The notes: generated by a model from the letters alone, not told the origin. Shown: positions 17,602-26,242, counted from the stretch's first letter. The stretch is 64,000 nt of DNA from Ruegeria meonggei (GCF_900172215.1 NZ_FWFP01000002.1:186001-250000), one strand, 5' to 3'. Numbers and translations: made by a program.

Positions 17602-18932
17602 GATTGCAAGGCCCGGGCCAGTTGGGTCTGCCGTTCGATCACCGGCGGCATGTCCAACGTAGTGACCTGCCCGTCGCGCACGATCTGACGCCCTTCGACA
17701 AACAAATGTTTCACCCGCATCGGTCCGGCCAGCAGCAATGCGGCCGGGTCCCAGCTGCCCGCGCTTTCGATGCAACGTGTATCCCAAATAGCGATGTCAG
17801 CCCGTTTGCCGGGTTGCAGACGCCCACAATCGGGGCGGTTCAGAACATCCGCACCGCCGCGCGTGGCGATCTCCAGTGCTTCGCGAGACGACATGGCATC
17901 TGCACCGTAAGCCACACGTTGCAGCAACATGGCCTGGCGGGCCTCAAAGACCAGATTACCATTGTCATTGCTGGCCGAGCCGTCCGCACCTAGGCCAACT
18001 TTCACGCCCTGATCCCGCATCGCCCGCACAGGGGCAATGCCCGACCCAAGACGGCAATTGGAACAAGGACAATGCGCGACACCGGTCTGGGTTCTGGCGA
18101 ACAGATCAATCTCGGCCCCATCCAGCTTGACGCAATGGGCGTGCCAGACATCCGATCCGGTCCAGCCCAAATCCTCTGCATATTGGCCGGGGCGGCAACC
18201 GAACTGAGCCTGTGAATAGGCAATATCTTCGTCGTTTTCCGCCAGATGAGTGTGCAGCATCACGCCCTTGTCGCGCGCCAACAAGGCGGTATCCCGCATC
18301 AGATCACGACTGACCGAGAACGGCGAACACGGGGCCAGCCCCACCCGGCACATCGCGCCTTCAGCGGGATCGTGAAACGCATCCACCACTCGGATCATGT
18401 CGTCCAGGATCGCCCCTTCGTCCTCAACCAGCGTGTCCGGCGGCAATCCCCCGTCACTTTCTCCAATGCTCATCGCGCCGCGGGTTGGATGGAACCGCAG
18501 ACCAATCTCGGCGGCGGCGGCGATAGTGTCGTCCAGCCGAGCGCCGTTAGGATACAGATACAGGTGGTCGGAACTGAGCGTACATCCAGACAGAGCGAGC
18601 TCAGCCAGACCGATCTGGGCTGAGATGAACATTTCCTCAGGCCCAAACCGCGACCAGATCGGGTAGAGCGTCTGCAACCAGCCAAACAGCAATGCGTCCT
18701 GCCCGCCGGGCACTGCGCGTGTCAGGGTTTGGTACAGGTGATGATGGGTGTTCACCAACCCGGGCGTCACGACGCAACCGGACGCGTCCTGAATCTCGCC
18801 TATTGTTTGCAAGCCATGGCCGATCTGCGCGACCTGCCCATCCCGGATCAGGATATCTGCGCCCGAAAGCTCGCGGCGCGTGTCATCCATCGTCAGGATC
18901 GTGTCGGCATTCTTGATAAGGGTTTCAGTCAT
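17598..18932 (-). CDS. 8-oxoguanine deaminase (amidohydrolase)
   Basis: A 444-residue amidohydrolase of the 8-oxoguanine deaminase group (Pa0142 type), which deaminates 8-oxoguanine to urate. Signatures are NTHHHLYQ (61-68), SGCTLSSDHLYLYPNG, SIGESDGGLPPD, LHTHLAEN, CPCSNCRLGSG and GLGADGSASND. The frame is open far upstream to 19154, but the ATG at 18932 has AGGAGA six bases before it and begins the conserved domain. Isocytosine deaminase is a known side activity of this group. It lies tail to tail with guaD, so guanine and its oxidised form are handled from one locus. Confidence 0.88.
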   Translation of the reverse strand: MTETLIKNADTILTMDDTRRELSGADILIRDGQVAQIGHGLQTIGEIQDASGCVVTPGLVNTHHHLYQTLTRAVPGGQDALLFGWLQTLYPIWSRFGPEEMFISAQIGLAELALSGCTLSSDHLYLYPNGARLDDTIAAAAEIGLRFHPTRGAMSIGESDGGLPPDTLVEDEGAILDDMIRVVDAFHDPAEGAMCRVGLAPCSPFSVSRDLMRDTALLARDKGVMLHTHLAENDEDIAYSQAQFGCRPGQYAEDLGWTGSDVWHAHCVKLDGAEIDLFARTQTGVAHCPCSNCRLGSGIAPVRAMRDQGVKVGLGADGSASNDNGNLVFEARQAMLLQRVAYGADAMSSREALEIATRGGADVLNRPDCGRLQPGKRADIAIWDTRCIESAGSWDPAALLLAGPMRVKHLFVEGRQIVRDGQVTTLDMPPVIERQTQLARALQS

Positions 18933-19047
18933 ATCGCTCTCCTTGCACAAGCCCGTTTCATGCATGGAGTGCGAAAGCTGGCGGAAAACGGGCACAAGAA
19001 CCAGCCGGGTGAAACCTACCCGACAGGCCGCTAAGCAGCAACAGATT

Positions 19048-19839
19048 TCAATAAGTGCGCAGGATTTCCAAGGCTGCGGCGTGAAGCTGCGGGTTGGCCG
19101 CAGCCAACGCACGGCCCCCGTTATGTGCAGGCCCGCCCTGCCAATCAGTAACAACGCCGCCCGCCGCCTTGATCACCGCAATTGGCGCCTGAATATCATA
19201 GGCCAGAAGACCAGATTCGATCACCAGATCGATTTGTCCCGAAGCCAGCAACGCATAAGCATAGCAATCCATGCCATACCGGGTCAGGCGCACATTCTGC
19301 GCCACCGCCTCAAATCCGGCGCGATCCTCGGGCGTGCCAACTTCGGGAAATGTGGTGAACAGAATCGCCTGATCCAGGGACTGCGTCGTCCGGGTTTTCA
19401 AACGGGATGTGCCGGTTGGTCCGGTCACTTGCGCCAAATCGGATGTCCCAACAAACCGCTCGCCGATATAGGGTTGATCGATCACCCCCAAAAACGGCGC
19501 GTCCTGGGCGTTCAACGCGATCAGAACACCCCAGGTCGGCGTGCCGCTAATGAAACCGCGCGTTCCATCTATCGGGTCCAGAACCCATGTGCGACCGCTG
19601 GTTCCACTGGACTGGCCAAATTCCTCGCCGAAAATTCCGTCATCGGGGCGGTGTTTGGCCAAGACTTCTCGCATGGCTTTCTCGGCATTTCGATCGGCCA
19701 CAGTCACCGGATCAAAGCCGTCGGCGAGTTTGTTGTCGGTCTCAAGGTTAGACTGTCTGAAAAACGGAAGAATGACCGAACGCGCTGCGTCGGCCATTTT
19801 CTCAGCTACTTCCAGATCACTTAACGAGGTCTCTTGCAT
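19048..19839 (-). CDS. hisN: Histidinol-phosphatase of the inositol monophosphatase family
   Basis: A 263-residue Mg2+-dependent phosphatase. Metal ligands are GEEFG (Glu72, Glu73) and WVLDPIDGTRGF (Asp88, Asp91), with a late YDIQAPIAVIKAAGG motif giving the last aspartate. RGFISGTPTWG after the DGT motif is typical of HisN, which removes phosphate from L-histidinol phosphate in alphaproteobacteria lacking HisB-type phosphatase. The alternative is a general inositol-1-phosphatase. It stands 45 bases downstream of the XRE regulator on the same strand. Confidence 0.85.
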   Translation of the reverse strand: MQETSLSDLEVAEKMADAARSVILPFFRQSNLETDNKLADGFDPVTVADRNAEKAMREVLAKHRPDDGIFGEEFGQSSGTSGRTWVLDPIDGTRGFISGTPTWGVLIALNAQDAPFLGVIDQPYIGERFVGTSDLAQVTGPTGTSRLKTRTTQSLDQAILFTTFPEVGTPEDRAGFEAVAQNVRLTRYGMDCYAYALLASGQIDLVIESGLLAYDIQAPIAVIKAAGGVVTDWQGGPAHNGGRALAAANPQLHAAALEILRTY

Positions 19840-19884
19840 GCGCTACCCGTGCGGTTCGTGCGCGCCAGAGTCAAGCCCGGTCGA

Positions 19885-20256
19885 TCACGCGACGTCGCTT
19901 AGCACCCGTGCAAGTTCAAATAGGCGGCGGCGCTGGTTTTCCGGAATCGCGTAGTAAGAACGGACCAGATCCAGAGCTTCCTTATCCCCCATCAGATCAG
20001 CAGGAACCGACTTTTTACCGGTAGGTTCTTTGGCGGCTTCTTCCAAACCTTCGAAGAAAAAGCTGACAGGAACATCCAACGCCTCGGCAATATCCCATAG
20101 GCGGGACGCGCTGATCCGGTTGGCACCCGTTTCATATTTTTGAATCTGCTGAAACTTAATACCAACTTGTTGCGCCAACTGCTGTTGGGTCATTCCAATC
20201 AGCCAGCGACGGTGCCGGACACGCTTTCCCACATGGACATCGACGTGATGGGTCAT
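19885..20256 (-). CDS. XRE-family helix-turn-helix regulator (PraR/PhrR type)
   Basis: A 123-residue DNA-binding protein. The helix-turn-helix lies at about residues 10-65 (GMTQQQLAQQVGIKFQQIQK is its core), followed by a short C-terminal region with YYAIPENQRRRLFELARVL. It resembles rhizobial PhrR/PraR and caulobacterial relatives, which affect acid response, quorum sensing and attachment. AGGAG is 7 bases before the ATG at 20256. The 334-base region upstream is large enough for complex regulation, including autoregulation. Confidence 0.85.
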   Translation of the reverse strand: MTHHVDVHVGKRVRHRRWLIGMTQQQLAQQVGIKFQQIQKYETGANRISASRLWDIAEALDVPVSFFFEGLEEAAKEPTGKKSVPADLMGDKEALDLVRSYYAIPENQRRRLFELARVLSDVA

Positions 20257-20590
20257 TGGTATTCTCCTATTCTACACACACAACTTACTCAGATGCATGA
20301 CACGCCCCAAACACAACGTTAGCGAGTTGACCTTAACCACCCCCTAATCCGGAACATGTCCCCCTAATCAGCACCGTGGATCAATATTGCGTCTTTTTCG
20401 CTTTTTTTCAAGAAGGTTGAATCGACGGTACTGAATAAGATTTAAGGTTGTGCATTCTTTGCCCGACACACGTCGCCTTTTCAAAGTCACGGCAGATCAG
20501 AACGGACGCCGTATTTCGCGATCCGCAGGGTCAGAGATTGACAATTCGCGGCCAGCGCGAACCTATGCAAAAAACCACAGGAGTGCGATT
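20257..20590. other. Divergent intergenic region between the XRE regulator and the quinone reductase
   Basis: This 334-base stretch is noticeably AT-richer than its surroundings (20380-20450 in particular). It must hold promoters for both flanking genes. An open frame runs from 20450 into the reductase gene, but its first 47 codons do not resemble the family, so no gene is called. No clear hairpin or operator was recognised. Confidence 0.5.
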
Positions 20591-21547
20591 ATGCTGGCGT
20601 ACCGAATTTCAATCTCTGGGGCAGCGGCCCAGCTTTGTGACATTGACGTTCCGCGCCCTGCCAAGGGTCAGGTTCGGGTCGCAATCAAGGCTTGCGGATT
20701 GAACTTTGCTGATCTGCTGATGCAAAAGGGCACGTATCAAGATACGCCACCAGCCCCTTTCACACAGGGAATGGAGATCGCCGGTATCATTGATGAGGTC
20801 GGCCCCGATGTGACCCATTTGAATCCTGGCGACCGGGTTGCAATTTACTCGGGCCAGGGCGGATTGGCAGAATACGGTGTGTTTGACGCAGACCGGGCAA
20901 TTCCCCTGCCCGATTCCATAGGTTTTGAGGACGCCGCCGCAATCCAGATCGCCTATGGCACCAGTCATATTGCGCTGGACCATCGCGCCCGGTTGCAGCC
21001 CGGTGAAACCCTCTTGGTCACAGGCGCCGCGGGCGGCGTAGGACTGACGGCCGTTGAAATCGGGAAATTGATGGGTGCCACGGTGATTGCGCAAGCGCGC
21101 GGCGCGGACAAACTGGCTGTCGCGCAGGCTGCTGGCGCAGACCACCTGATTGATGCGTCAGAGGATCTGCGGATTCGCGTCAAAGACCTGGGGGGCGCGG
21201 ACGTGGTCTATGACGCAATCGGCGGCGATGTGTTCAAAGCAGCGTTTCGCGCCACCAACCCAGAAGGCCGCCTGCTGCCGATCGGCTTTGCCGGTGGGGA
21301 CGTTCCGCAGATTCCGGCCAACCACCTGCTGGTCAAAAACCTGACTGTGATCGGCTTTTACATCGGTGGTTACCTGACCTTTCGGCCTCAGATCGTTCAG
21401 GACAGTTTTGAAACCCTGTTCCGCTGGCATAGCGAAGGACGGATCAAACCTCATATCAGCCACGTCCTGCCGCTGTCCGAAGCAGAAAAAGGCCTGCAAT
21501 TGCTGCGGGATCGTACGGCAACTGGTAAGGTTGTGATCACGCCCTGA
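20591..21547 (+). CDS. Zinc-independent NADPH:quinone oxidoreductase family protein
   Basis: A 318-residue medium-chain dehydrogenase/reductase. The N-terminal catalytic fold has CGLNFADLLMQKGTY, the quinone reductase signature, with no zinc-ligand cysteine/histidine set. The Rossmann fold has VTGAAGGVGLTAVEIGKLMG. These enzymes reduce quinones or alpha,beta-unsaturated carbonyls with NADPH. AGGAG 7 bases before the ATG at 20591 fixes the start. The stop is 7 bases from the convergent LysR gene. Confidence 0.88.
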   Translation: MLAYRISISGAAAQLCDIDVPRPAKGQVRVAIKACGLNFADLLMQKGTYQDTPPAPFTQGMEIAGIIDEVGPDVTHLNPGDRVAIYSGQGGLAEYGVFDADRAIPLPDSIGFEDAAAIQIAYGTSHIALDHRARLQPGETLLVTGAAGGVGLTAVEIGKLMGATVIAQARGADKLAVAQAAGADHLIDASEDLRIRVKDLGGADVVYDAIGGDVFKAAFRATNPEGRLLPIGFAGGDVPQIPANHLLVKNLTVIGFYIGGYLTFRPQIVQDSFETLFRWHSEGRIKPHISHVLPLSEAEKGLQLLRDRTATGKVVITP

Positions 21548-21554
21548 TCGCCGC

Positions 21555-22436
21555 TTAACCAACCACTGCTTTCAACGGGGCGCTGCCCAACATGCGGAAG
21601 TTCTGGCGCACCAGCGCGGCCAAAGCCTCGACCACTGGGCCACGCGCCGACTCCGCCCCGTAGAGATTGATCATATGTGCGGGCAGGTCGGGCAAAACGC
21701 CACCATCTTCGATCTGCGCCAGATGGGCGGCCTCTGTGCCGTCCAACATCGCGTGAACAGCAAGGTCGGCACTGACCGTCGCCTCGATCGTACGGTCGTT
21801 TTCGGTTTCAACGGACAGCTCCCAGGGGATACCAGCCTCATCCAGCGCAGCGATCACCTGTGGCCGGAACAAGCATCGACGTCCAAGCGCCAGAGGGATA
21901 GGACGTTTACGCCAAGCTGATCCGCCCGGTGCTCCGATCCAGCGCAACGGCAGCTCGGCAACGGTCTCGGCGCCCTCGGCCCAATTCGCCTCGGTGGTCA
22001 GGATCAGATCGCATTCACCCTTCTTGAACATATCCTTCAATTGCAGCGAATAAGATGACACCAACTGAACACGCACGCGCGGGAAATCCGCATTAAACCG
22101 CTGCAGGACACGTGGAATGGCCGGATAAACAATGTCATGCGGCACCCCTAATACAACCTCACCCTCGAACGCCTGATCTGTGAGTTTCGAGATCACCTCG
22201 TCATTCAGCGCGATCATGCGCCTTGCATAGGCCAGCAATTGATCGCCCGATGCGGTCAGCGCAATGGTGCGGCCACTGCGGTCCAGCAACTCAAGACCCA
22301 GCAGCTCCTCCAGTCGTTTCAACTGCATTGAGACCGCAGATTGCGTCAGGTGCAGGAACCCGGCCGCGCGTGTCACACCACCATGATCCGCCACCGCCAC
22401 GAATGAACGCAGGGTCGTGATGTCCAAATTTCGCAT
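21555..22436 (-). CDS. LysR-family regulator divergent from a DUF1127 gene
   Basis: About 293 residues. The N-terminal helix-turn-helix (residues 8-65) includes GGVTRAAGFLHLTQSAVSMQ, and an effector-binding domain follows. The target is not known, but the divergent DUF1127 gene at 22563 is the obvious candidate. A GTG at 22442 is a possible start two codons earlier. The ATG at 22436 was preferred because AAGGA then sits about 9 bases upstream rather than 3. LysR proteins need a small co-inducer, which is unidentified here. Confidence 0.85.
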   Translation of the reverse strand: MRNLDITTLRSFVAVADHGGVTRAAGFLHLTQSAVSMQLKRLEELLGLELLDRSGRTIALTASGDQLLAYARRMIALNDEVISKLTDQAFEGEVVLGVPHDIVYPAIPRVLQRFNADFPRVRVQLVSSYSLQLKDMFKKGECDLILTTEANWAEGAETVAELPLRWIGAPGGSAWRKRPIPLALGRRCLFRPQVIAALDEAGIPWELSVETENDRTIEATVSADLAVHAMLDGTEAAHLAQIEDGGVLPDLPAHMINLYGAESARGPVVEALAALVRQNFRMLGSAPLKAVVG

Positions 22437-22450
22437 CTTCACGATTCCTT

Positions 22451-22489
22451 ATGTGTCACTTCATAAATATTCATTTTCAAAATGTGTCA
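22451..22489. promoter_or_regulatory. Candidate LysR operator between the LysR and DUF1127 genes
   Basis: Two direct repeats ATGTGTCA at 22451-22458 and 22482-22489 are 31 bases apart, about three helical turns. Between them is a perfect palindrome ATTTTCAAAAT (22473-22483). The stretch is AT-rich in a GC-rich setting. Binding by the neighbouring LysR protein is inferred. Confidence 0.5.
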
Positions 22490-22562
22490 TATCGCGCCAT
22501 ATAAATCAAGGAAGTTGATGAGACGAGAAACATTCATCGCAAATCGTGAAAGGAAGTTCGTT

Positions 22563-22772
22563 ATGACCCAACTTGAAATCTATAGCATCTGCAAACCACG
22601 CCGGCGTTTTTCGCTGACTTCAATCCGGGATTTGCTGTCTCTGCGACGCCAGCGTTGCCGTCTGGCCAAGCTGGATGACCGGGCCCTGGCCGACATCGGG
22701 ATCACCCGTGAGCAGGCGGAAATTGAGGCCAGCCGCCCTGTCTGGGATGCACCGCAGTTCTGGCAAAAGTGA
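22563..22772 (+). CDS. DUF1127 small basic protein
   Basis: A 69-residue basic protein whose C-terminal two thirds is a DUF1127 domain (LAKLDDRALADIGITREQAE). Arginine-rich DUF1127 proteins are abundant in alphaproteobacteria. Members have been linked with RNA turnover, phosphate or carbon adaptation and stress, but the mechanism is open. The ATG at 22563 has AAGGAAG about 7 bases upstream. The gene is monocistronic, bounded by a strong terminator, and is expected to be controlled by the divergent LysR protein. Confidence 0.87.
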   Translation: MTQLEIYSICKPRRRFSLTSIRDLLSLRRQRCRLAKLDDRALADIGITREQAEIEASRPVWDAPQFWQK

Positions 22773-22796
22773 GTTCCGAATGCACCATTTCTCTGC

Positions 22797-22831
22797 AAAT
22801 GGCGGTCTGCCACGGCTGACCGCCATTTTTG
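22797..22831 (+). terminator. Rho-independent terminator of the DUF1127 gene
   Basis: A 10-base stem AAATGGCGGT/ACCGCCATTT (22797-22806 and 22819-22828), with an inner GCC/GGC pairing in the loop, is followed by TTGTTG. It lies 25 bases after the stop. Confidence 0.85.
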
Positions 22832-22954
22832 TTGCGCGTTTTAACCAGTTTCGTGCGCTAAACTCTTGAATCACAGCCCGTAGTTGCCGATATTTACGGG
22901 GAACGTGGTCTGAATGCAGGCCGCGACTGAAATATTGTGAAGGGAGACCCTTTA

Positions 22955-23734
22955 ATGGCACAATTCGACACGGTCCGGACGGCGGCCGGCGCCCGCGCTG
23001 CCCAGATTGACGAGGGCCTACGCGCCCACATGAACAAAGTCTACGGCACAATGTCCATTGGCATGCTGATCACGGCTCTGGCCGCGTGGGCAATTGCCGG
23101 GCTCGCCGTCACGACCGACCCGACCAACGCGGTCGCTCAGATCGGTGCGGACCGTTATCTGACAAGCTTGGGCGGCACACTGTTCCTGTCACCGTTGAAG
23201 TGGGTGATCATGTTTGCACCGTTGGCCTTCATTTTCTTTGGCTGGGGCGCTTTGATGCGTCGCGGGTCGGCGTCAGCTGTACAGTTGGGCTTCTTCATCT
23301 TTGCTGCCGTAATGGGCGTATCGATGAGCTCAATTTTCATGATCTTCACGCCCTACTCGATCGCACAGACCTTCATCGTGACCTCGATCGCCTTCGCAGG
23401 GCTAAGCCTTTACGGTTATACAACCAAGCGCAATCTCAGCGGCATGGGCACTTTCCTGATGATGGGTGTGATCGGTCTTCTGGTGGCAATGATCATCAAC
23501 CTGTTCCTGCAGTCGGGCGTGATGATGATGGCTATCTCTGCCATTGGCATCCTGATCTTCGCCGGTCTGACCGCCTTTTATACGCAGGACATCAAAAACA
23601 CCTATGTGGCGCACGCCTCGCATGGTGATCAGGAATGGCTGGACAAAGCTGCCTTTGACGGCGCGCTGAGCCTATACATCTCGTTCCTGAACATGTTCCA
23701 GTTCCTGCTGATGTTCATGGGTCAGCAAGAATAG
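22955..23734 (+). CDS. Bax inhibitor-1/YccA-family membrane protein
   Basis: A 259-residue protein with a hydrophilic N-terminus (about 1-30) and seven hydrophobic helices, the BI-1/YccA/TMBIM layout. Conserved features include MNKVYGTMSIGMLITALAAW at the start of helix 1 and the C-terminal ALSLYISFLNMFQFLL. Bacterial relatives include YccA, which modulates the FtsH protease, and BsYetJ, a pH-gated calcium leak. The ATG at 22955 has AAGGGAG 8 bases upstream and was preferred to an earlier GTG at 22937. A terminator follows directly, so the gene is monocistronic. Confidence 0.9.
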   Translation: MAQFDTVRTAAGARAAQIDEGLRAHMNKVYGTMSIGMLITALAAWAIAGLAVTTDPTNAVAQIGADRYLTSLGGTLFLSPLKWVIMFAPLAFIFFGWGALMRRGSASAVQLGFFIFAAVMGVSMSSIFMIFTPYSIAQTFIVTSIAFAGLSLYGYTTKRNLSGMGTFLMMGVIGLLVAMIINLFLQSGVMMMAISAIGILIFAGLTAFYTQDIKNTYVAHASHGDQEWLDKAAFDGALSLYISFLNMFQFLLMFMGQQE

Positions 23735-23758
23735 CGCGGATCTAAATTCCAAGAGTTC

Positions 23759-23790
23759 AAAGGGCGGGTCCTCAGCGACCCGCCCTTTTC
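23759..23790 (+). terminator. Rho-independent terminator of the Bax1-type gene
   Basis: A perfect 12-base stem AAAGGGCGGGTC/GACCCGCCCTTT (23759-23770 and 23777-23788) with a 6-base loop is followed by TCTTTT. Confidence 0.9.
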
Positions 23791-23851
23791 TTTTGGCCGG
23801 CCGCAACCCTAGCTGTCCAGTTGTCGCCGCAGACGGATCGCAGCAGTCCCT

Positions 23852-23882
23852 GAAAAAGAACAAGCCCCGGCAAAGCCGGGGC
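23852..23882 (-). terminator. Rho-independent terminator of the reverse lipoprotein gene
   Basis: On the reverse strand GCCCCGGC/GCCGGGGC with a TTT loop (23864-23882) is followed by TTGTTCTTTTTC. It lies about 30 bases after the stop of the gene at 23912-24418. Confidence 0.85.
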
Positions 23883-23911
23883 CTGAATTCCTTGAGGTGG
23901 TTTTTCCTGCC

Positions 23912-24418
23912 TTAGCTGCAGTTCAGCGCCACGGCAAAGCCTGAGCTGCGCTCTGACGATCCTTTACGGAACACGTCGCCTGCAGGCAGGCAGCCGGTGA
24001 ACTGCTCAGCATTGCGGCCAAAGCTTGCCCCGATGGCGTTGTCCACCTTGGTGCTGCTACTTGCGGTTTTCAGAACGCCGTACAATGCGCCGTTCACGTT
24101 GACCGTGCTTAGGTACAGGTTGGTGTCCGAGCCAGTCAGAGCGACCGCGCTGGTGTCGCTGCGACCGCCATTGTCTATAGCGACACGCGCGATCTTTTCT
24201 GCCTCGGTCTCATCTGTTGTCACGGGAATTGCCGGCAGAACAGCCAGTTCGGCGGGTACATTTGTTGCAGGCGGAAGGAAGGCCGCAGCGCCCGGAACGT
24301 CCGAGATTGTGCGGGGTTCACCATCGATCCCGGTAAATCCAACGCCTTCGCGGTTATACGGGTCTTCGCAGGCCGCAAGGGCCAGAACGGTCACTGTGGA
24401 TAACAAGATTTTTTTCAT
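23912..24418 (-). CDS. Hypothetical lipoprotein
   Basis: A 168-residue lipoprotein precursor. The signal peptide MKKILLSTVTVLALAAC makes Cys17 the probable lipidated residue. The mature part begins EDPYNREG and carries a conserved-looking C-terminal domain with paired cysteines (FTGCLPAGDVF and the final ALNCS), suggesting a disulfide. No named domain was recognised. An in-frame ATG four codons upstream (24430) is possible, but the signal peptide is better formed from 24418, and neither has a strong Shine-Dalgarno. The sequence resembles proteins of unknown function in related marine bacteria. Confidence 0.75.
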   Translation of the reverse strand: MKKILLSTVTVLALAACEDPYNREGVGFTGIDGEPRTISDVPGAAAFLPPATNVPAELAVLPAIPVTTDETEAEKIARVAIDNGGRSDTSAVALTGSDTNLYLSTVNVNGALYGVLKTASSSTKVDNAIGASFGRNAEQFTGCLPAGDVFRKGSSERSSGFAVALNCS

Positions 24419-24529
24419 GACGGCCAACATTTTGGAACGGTTTGTTGAAGCGTATGGCCAAGCCTTTGCAAAAAGCAACCCACCGCAAGGCCGAATGGCC
24501 CGGGCGCTGATGCTTCGTTGCAACGGCCC

Positions 24530-24569
24530 AAACCAAGAAAAAGGGGCCTGCCGTAGCAGACCCCTTTTT
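24530..24569 (-). terminator. Rho-independent terminator of rpmG
   Basis: On the reverse strand AAAAAGGGGTCTGC pairs with GCAGGCCCCTTTTT around a TACG loop (24538-24569), with one G-U pair. It ends in TTTTTCTTGG. It is 24 bases after the rpmG stop. Confidence 0.88.
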
Positions 24570-24593
24570 ATTCTGTCCAAGCTGGACGGCAGA

Positions 24594-24761
24594 TTACTTA
24601 ATCTTGCCTTCCTTGTACTCGACATGCTTCCGAGCGACCGGATCGTATTTACGAATGGTCATTTTCTCGGTCATGGTCCGCGCGTTTTTCTTGGTCACGT
24701 AGAAGTGGCCCGTGCCCGCGGTCGAGTTCAGACGGATCTTGATTGTCGTCGGCTTCGCCAT
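24594..24761 (-). CDS. rpmG: 50S ribosomal protein L33
   Basis: The 55-residue protein is typical L33 in length and sequence ([20 protein letters not shown], ending VEYKEGKIK). It lacks the zinc-binding CxxC pairs, so it is the C-minus form that works without zinc. The frame is open to 24866, but the ATG at 24761 begins the family sequence and has AGGAGAT 5 bases upstream. It stands alone with its own terminator. Confidence 0.97.
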   Translation of the reverse strand: MAKPTTIKIRLNSTAGTGHFYVTKKNARTMTEKMTIRKYDPVARKHVEYKEGKIK

Positions 24762-24893
24762 GGTTATCTCCTGCGTCCAAAAAGGCCGGGGCCTTTCGGT
24801 TGAATTCCTATGAGCGTGCGCTTTTACGCCCTGCACGGCCCATGTCAAGCGCAATCGCGCCTGCATTGGATACGAGAGGAAAAAGGCGCGAGC

Positions 24894-25589
24894 TTACGGG
24901 GTCGGGACCCCCATATAGGTGTGAATTTGATCGCGTTCCGCGCTTGAAAGGCCCAGCGCCGTAGCAAGCTGATTCAGATAGGAGGCCTCTTGCTGGTTGT
25001 CCACGCGAATCGCCGCCAGGGAGGTTGCATAGATTTGCGTCTTCAGCGGCCCGACGGAATCAGCGGCCAACCCCATGACGTCAATCGGAGCCTCTAGTTG
25101 CTCCAGCACAAAGGCGCGTTCTTCTTCGCTGACATCGTCACCCAGCGTGCCCAGAATTGTCTTTTTCTCCTGCTCATCCAGTTCACCGTCCGATTTGGCG
25201 GCCTGAATCATGGCGCGCAGCATCAGCTTGGCTTGCTCTTCCATGACCGCACCACCGGGTGTGCCCTTGAAGACGGTCTCCATCATGTCGACAGTTTGCT
25301 TGTTGCCGGCCTGCGCCGCCTGCATGGCGTTCATCAGCCCGCCCAGGCCAGCGGCACCTGCCGGATAGCCCATGCCCATCTGTCCAAACATTTTTTGCAT
25401 ACCGTCAGCTGCGCCTGGCATTCCGAACTGTTCGGCCATCTTGCCCAACTGGTCCATTCCGAAACCGCCTCCGGCTCCCTGCATCATGTCCTGCAGCCCG
25501 GCCATACCGCCCATTTGCTTGTATTTTTCCATACCTTTGGCAGCCGCAAATCCGACCGCGACAGAAGCCAGTGCTTTCATGAAACTCAT
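24894..25589 (-). CDS. DUF533/TerB-like protein
   Basis: A 231-residue protein. A hydrophobic N-terminal helix (1-20) and a long Gly/Met/Gln-rich low-complexity stretch (about 25-95) precede a helical TerB-like domain (about 100-225). That domain carries AAKSDGELDEQEKKTIL, an acidic loop seen in tellurite-resistance TerB and DUF533 (YebE) proteins and thought to bind metal or membrane. The function of DUF533 is unknown. Its N-terminal helix suggests inner-membrane anchoring. It stands alone on the reverse strand. A second Ter-associated protein, TelA, is encoded 9 kb away. Confidence 0.82.
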   Translation of the reverse strand: MSFMKALASVAVGFAAAKGMEKYKQMGGMAGLQDMMQGAGGGFGMDQLGKMAEQFGMPGAADGMQKMFGQMGMGYPAGAAGLGGLMNAMQAAQAGNKQTVDMMETVFKGTPGGAVMEEQAKLMLRAMIQAAKSDGELDEQEKKTILGTLGDDVSEEERAFVLEQLEAPIDVMGLAADSVGPLKTQIYATSLAAIRVDNQQEASYLNQLATALGLSSAERDQIHTYMGVPTP

Positions 25590-25900
25590 GATTATCCTCC
25601 CAGTTGTTGCCTAAACGTGCAGCCTAGCAGGTTTTACGGCCCTGTGTTCAAAACAGGGGCTAGTGCGGCACAGCGCTGCTTCTGGCTTGGTGTGATTGCG
25701 CGCTGGCCAATACTTCGAAGCGATGGCGGAAGGGCGCGTTCCGACCGATGTGGCACGTCCTGAAATTGCGCCAATCACGCGTTCGTGATAGTCATGTCCA
25801 AACTTCTTGAGCCATGCGCCCCTCAACGAGCGTGGCGATCGAGGCGCCAGGAACGGGCAAGAACCTCTGTCGGCAGAGTTTGTAACCAAGGAGAAGATTT
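25590..25900. other. Intergenic region between the DUF533 and GYD genes
   Basis: Some 310 bases without a convincing gene. A 92-codon reverse open frame (25611-25889) has no recognisable domain, no Shine-Dalgarno and an odd composition. The region should hold the divergent promoters; AAGGAGA at 25890-25896 serves the GYD gene. No repeat or RNA gene was recognised. Confidence 0.5.
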
Positions 25901-26233
25901 ATGCCCATTTTCATTACCTATGCTTCCTATTCTCAATCTGGCGTTCAGGGCATGTTGAAAAAACCTGCAAACCGCACCGGACCGGTCAAAGCATTGATGG
26001 AAAAAGTTGGTGGCAAGTTGCTGGCTTTTTACATGACAACCGGATCGAATGATGTGGTTGTGATCAGTGAAGTTCCTGATGGGACAGATGCAGTTGCAGT
26101 TGGTATGGCTGTTGCTGCCTCGGGTGCAGTTGAAAAGATTGAAACTGTGCGCGCGTGGACCGCAGATGATTTTGTGGCAATCACCCAGAAAGCCGCTGGA
26201 TTGACTGGGGATTATACACCCCCAGGGGGTTGA
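25901..26233 (+). CDS. GYD-domain protein
   Basis: A 110-residue protein of the GYD family (named for a conserved motif): small alpha/beta ferredoxin-like proteins of unknown function that often form dimers. The sequence MPIFITYASYSQSGVQGML and a central TTGSNDVVVISEVPDG are typical. AAGGAGA stands just before the ATG. The last codons overlap a GC palindrome, ACCCCC-A-GGGGGT, which could aid termination. It is tail to tail with rnpB. Confidence 0.85.
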   Translation: MPIFITYASYSQSGVQGMLKKPANRTGPVKALMEKVGGKLLAFYMTTGSNDVVVISEVPDGTDAVAVGMAVAASGAVEKIETVRAWTADDFVAITQKAAGLTGDYTPPGG

Positions 26234-26242
26234 ACGGGAATA

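Noticed and set aside
25611..25889. 92-codon reverse open frame in the spacer before the GYD gene
   Set aside because: No Shine-Dalgarno, no domain, and it would fill a needed promoter region.
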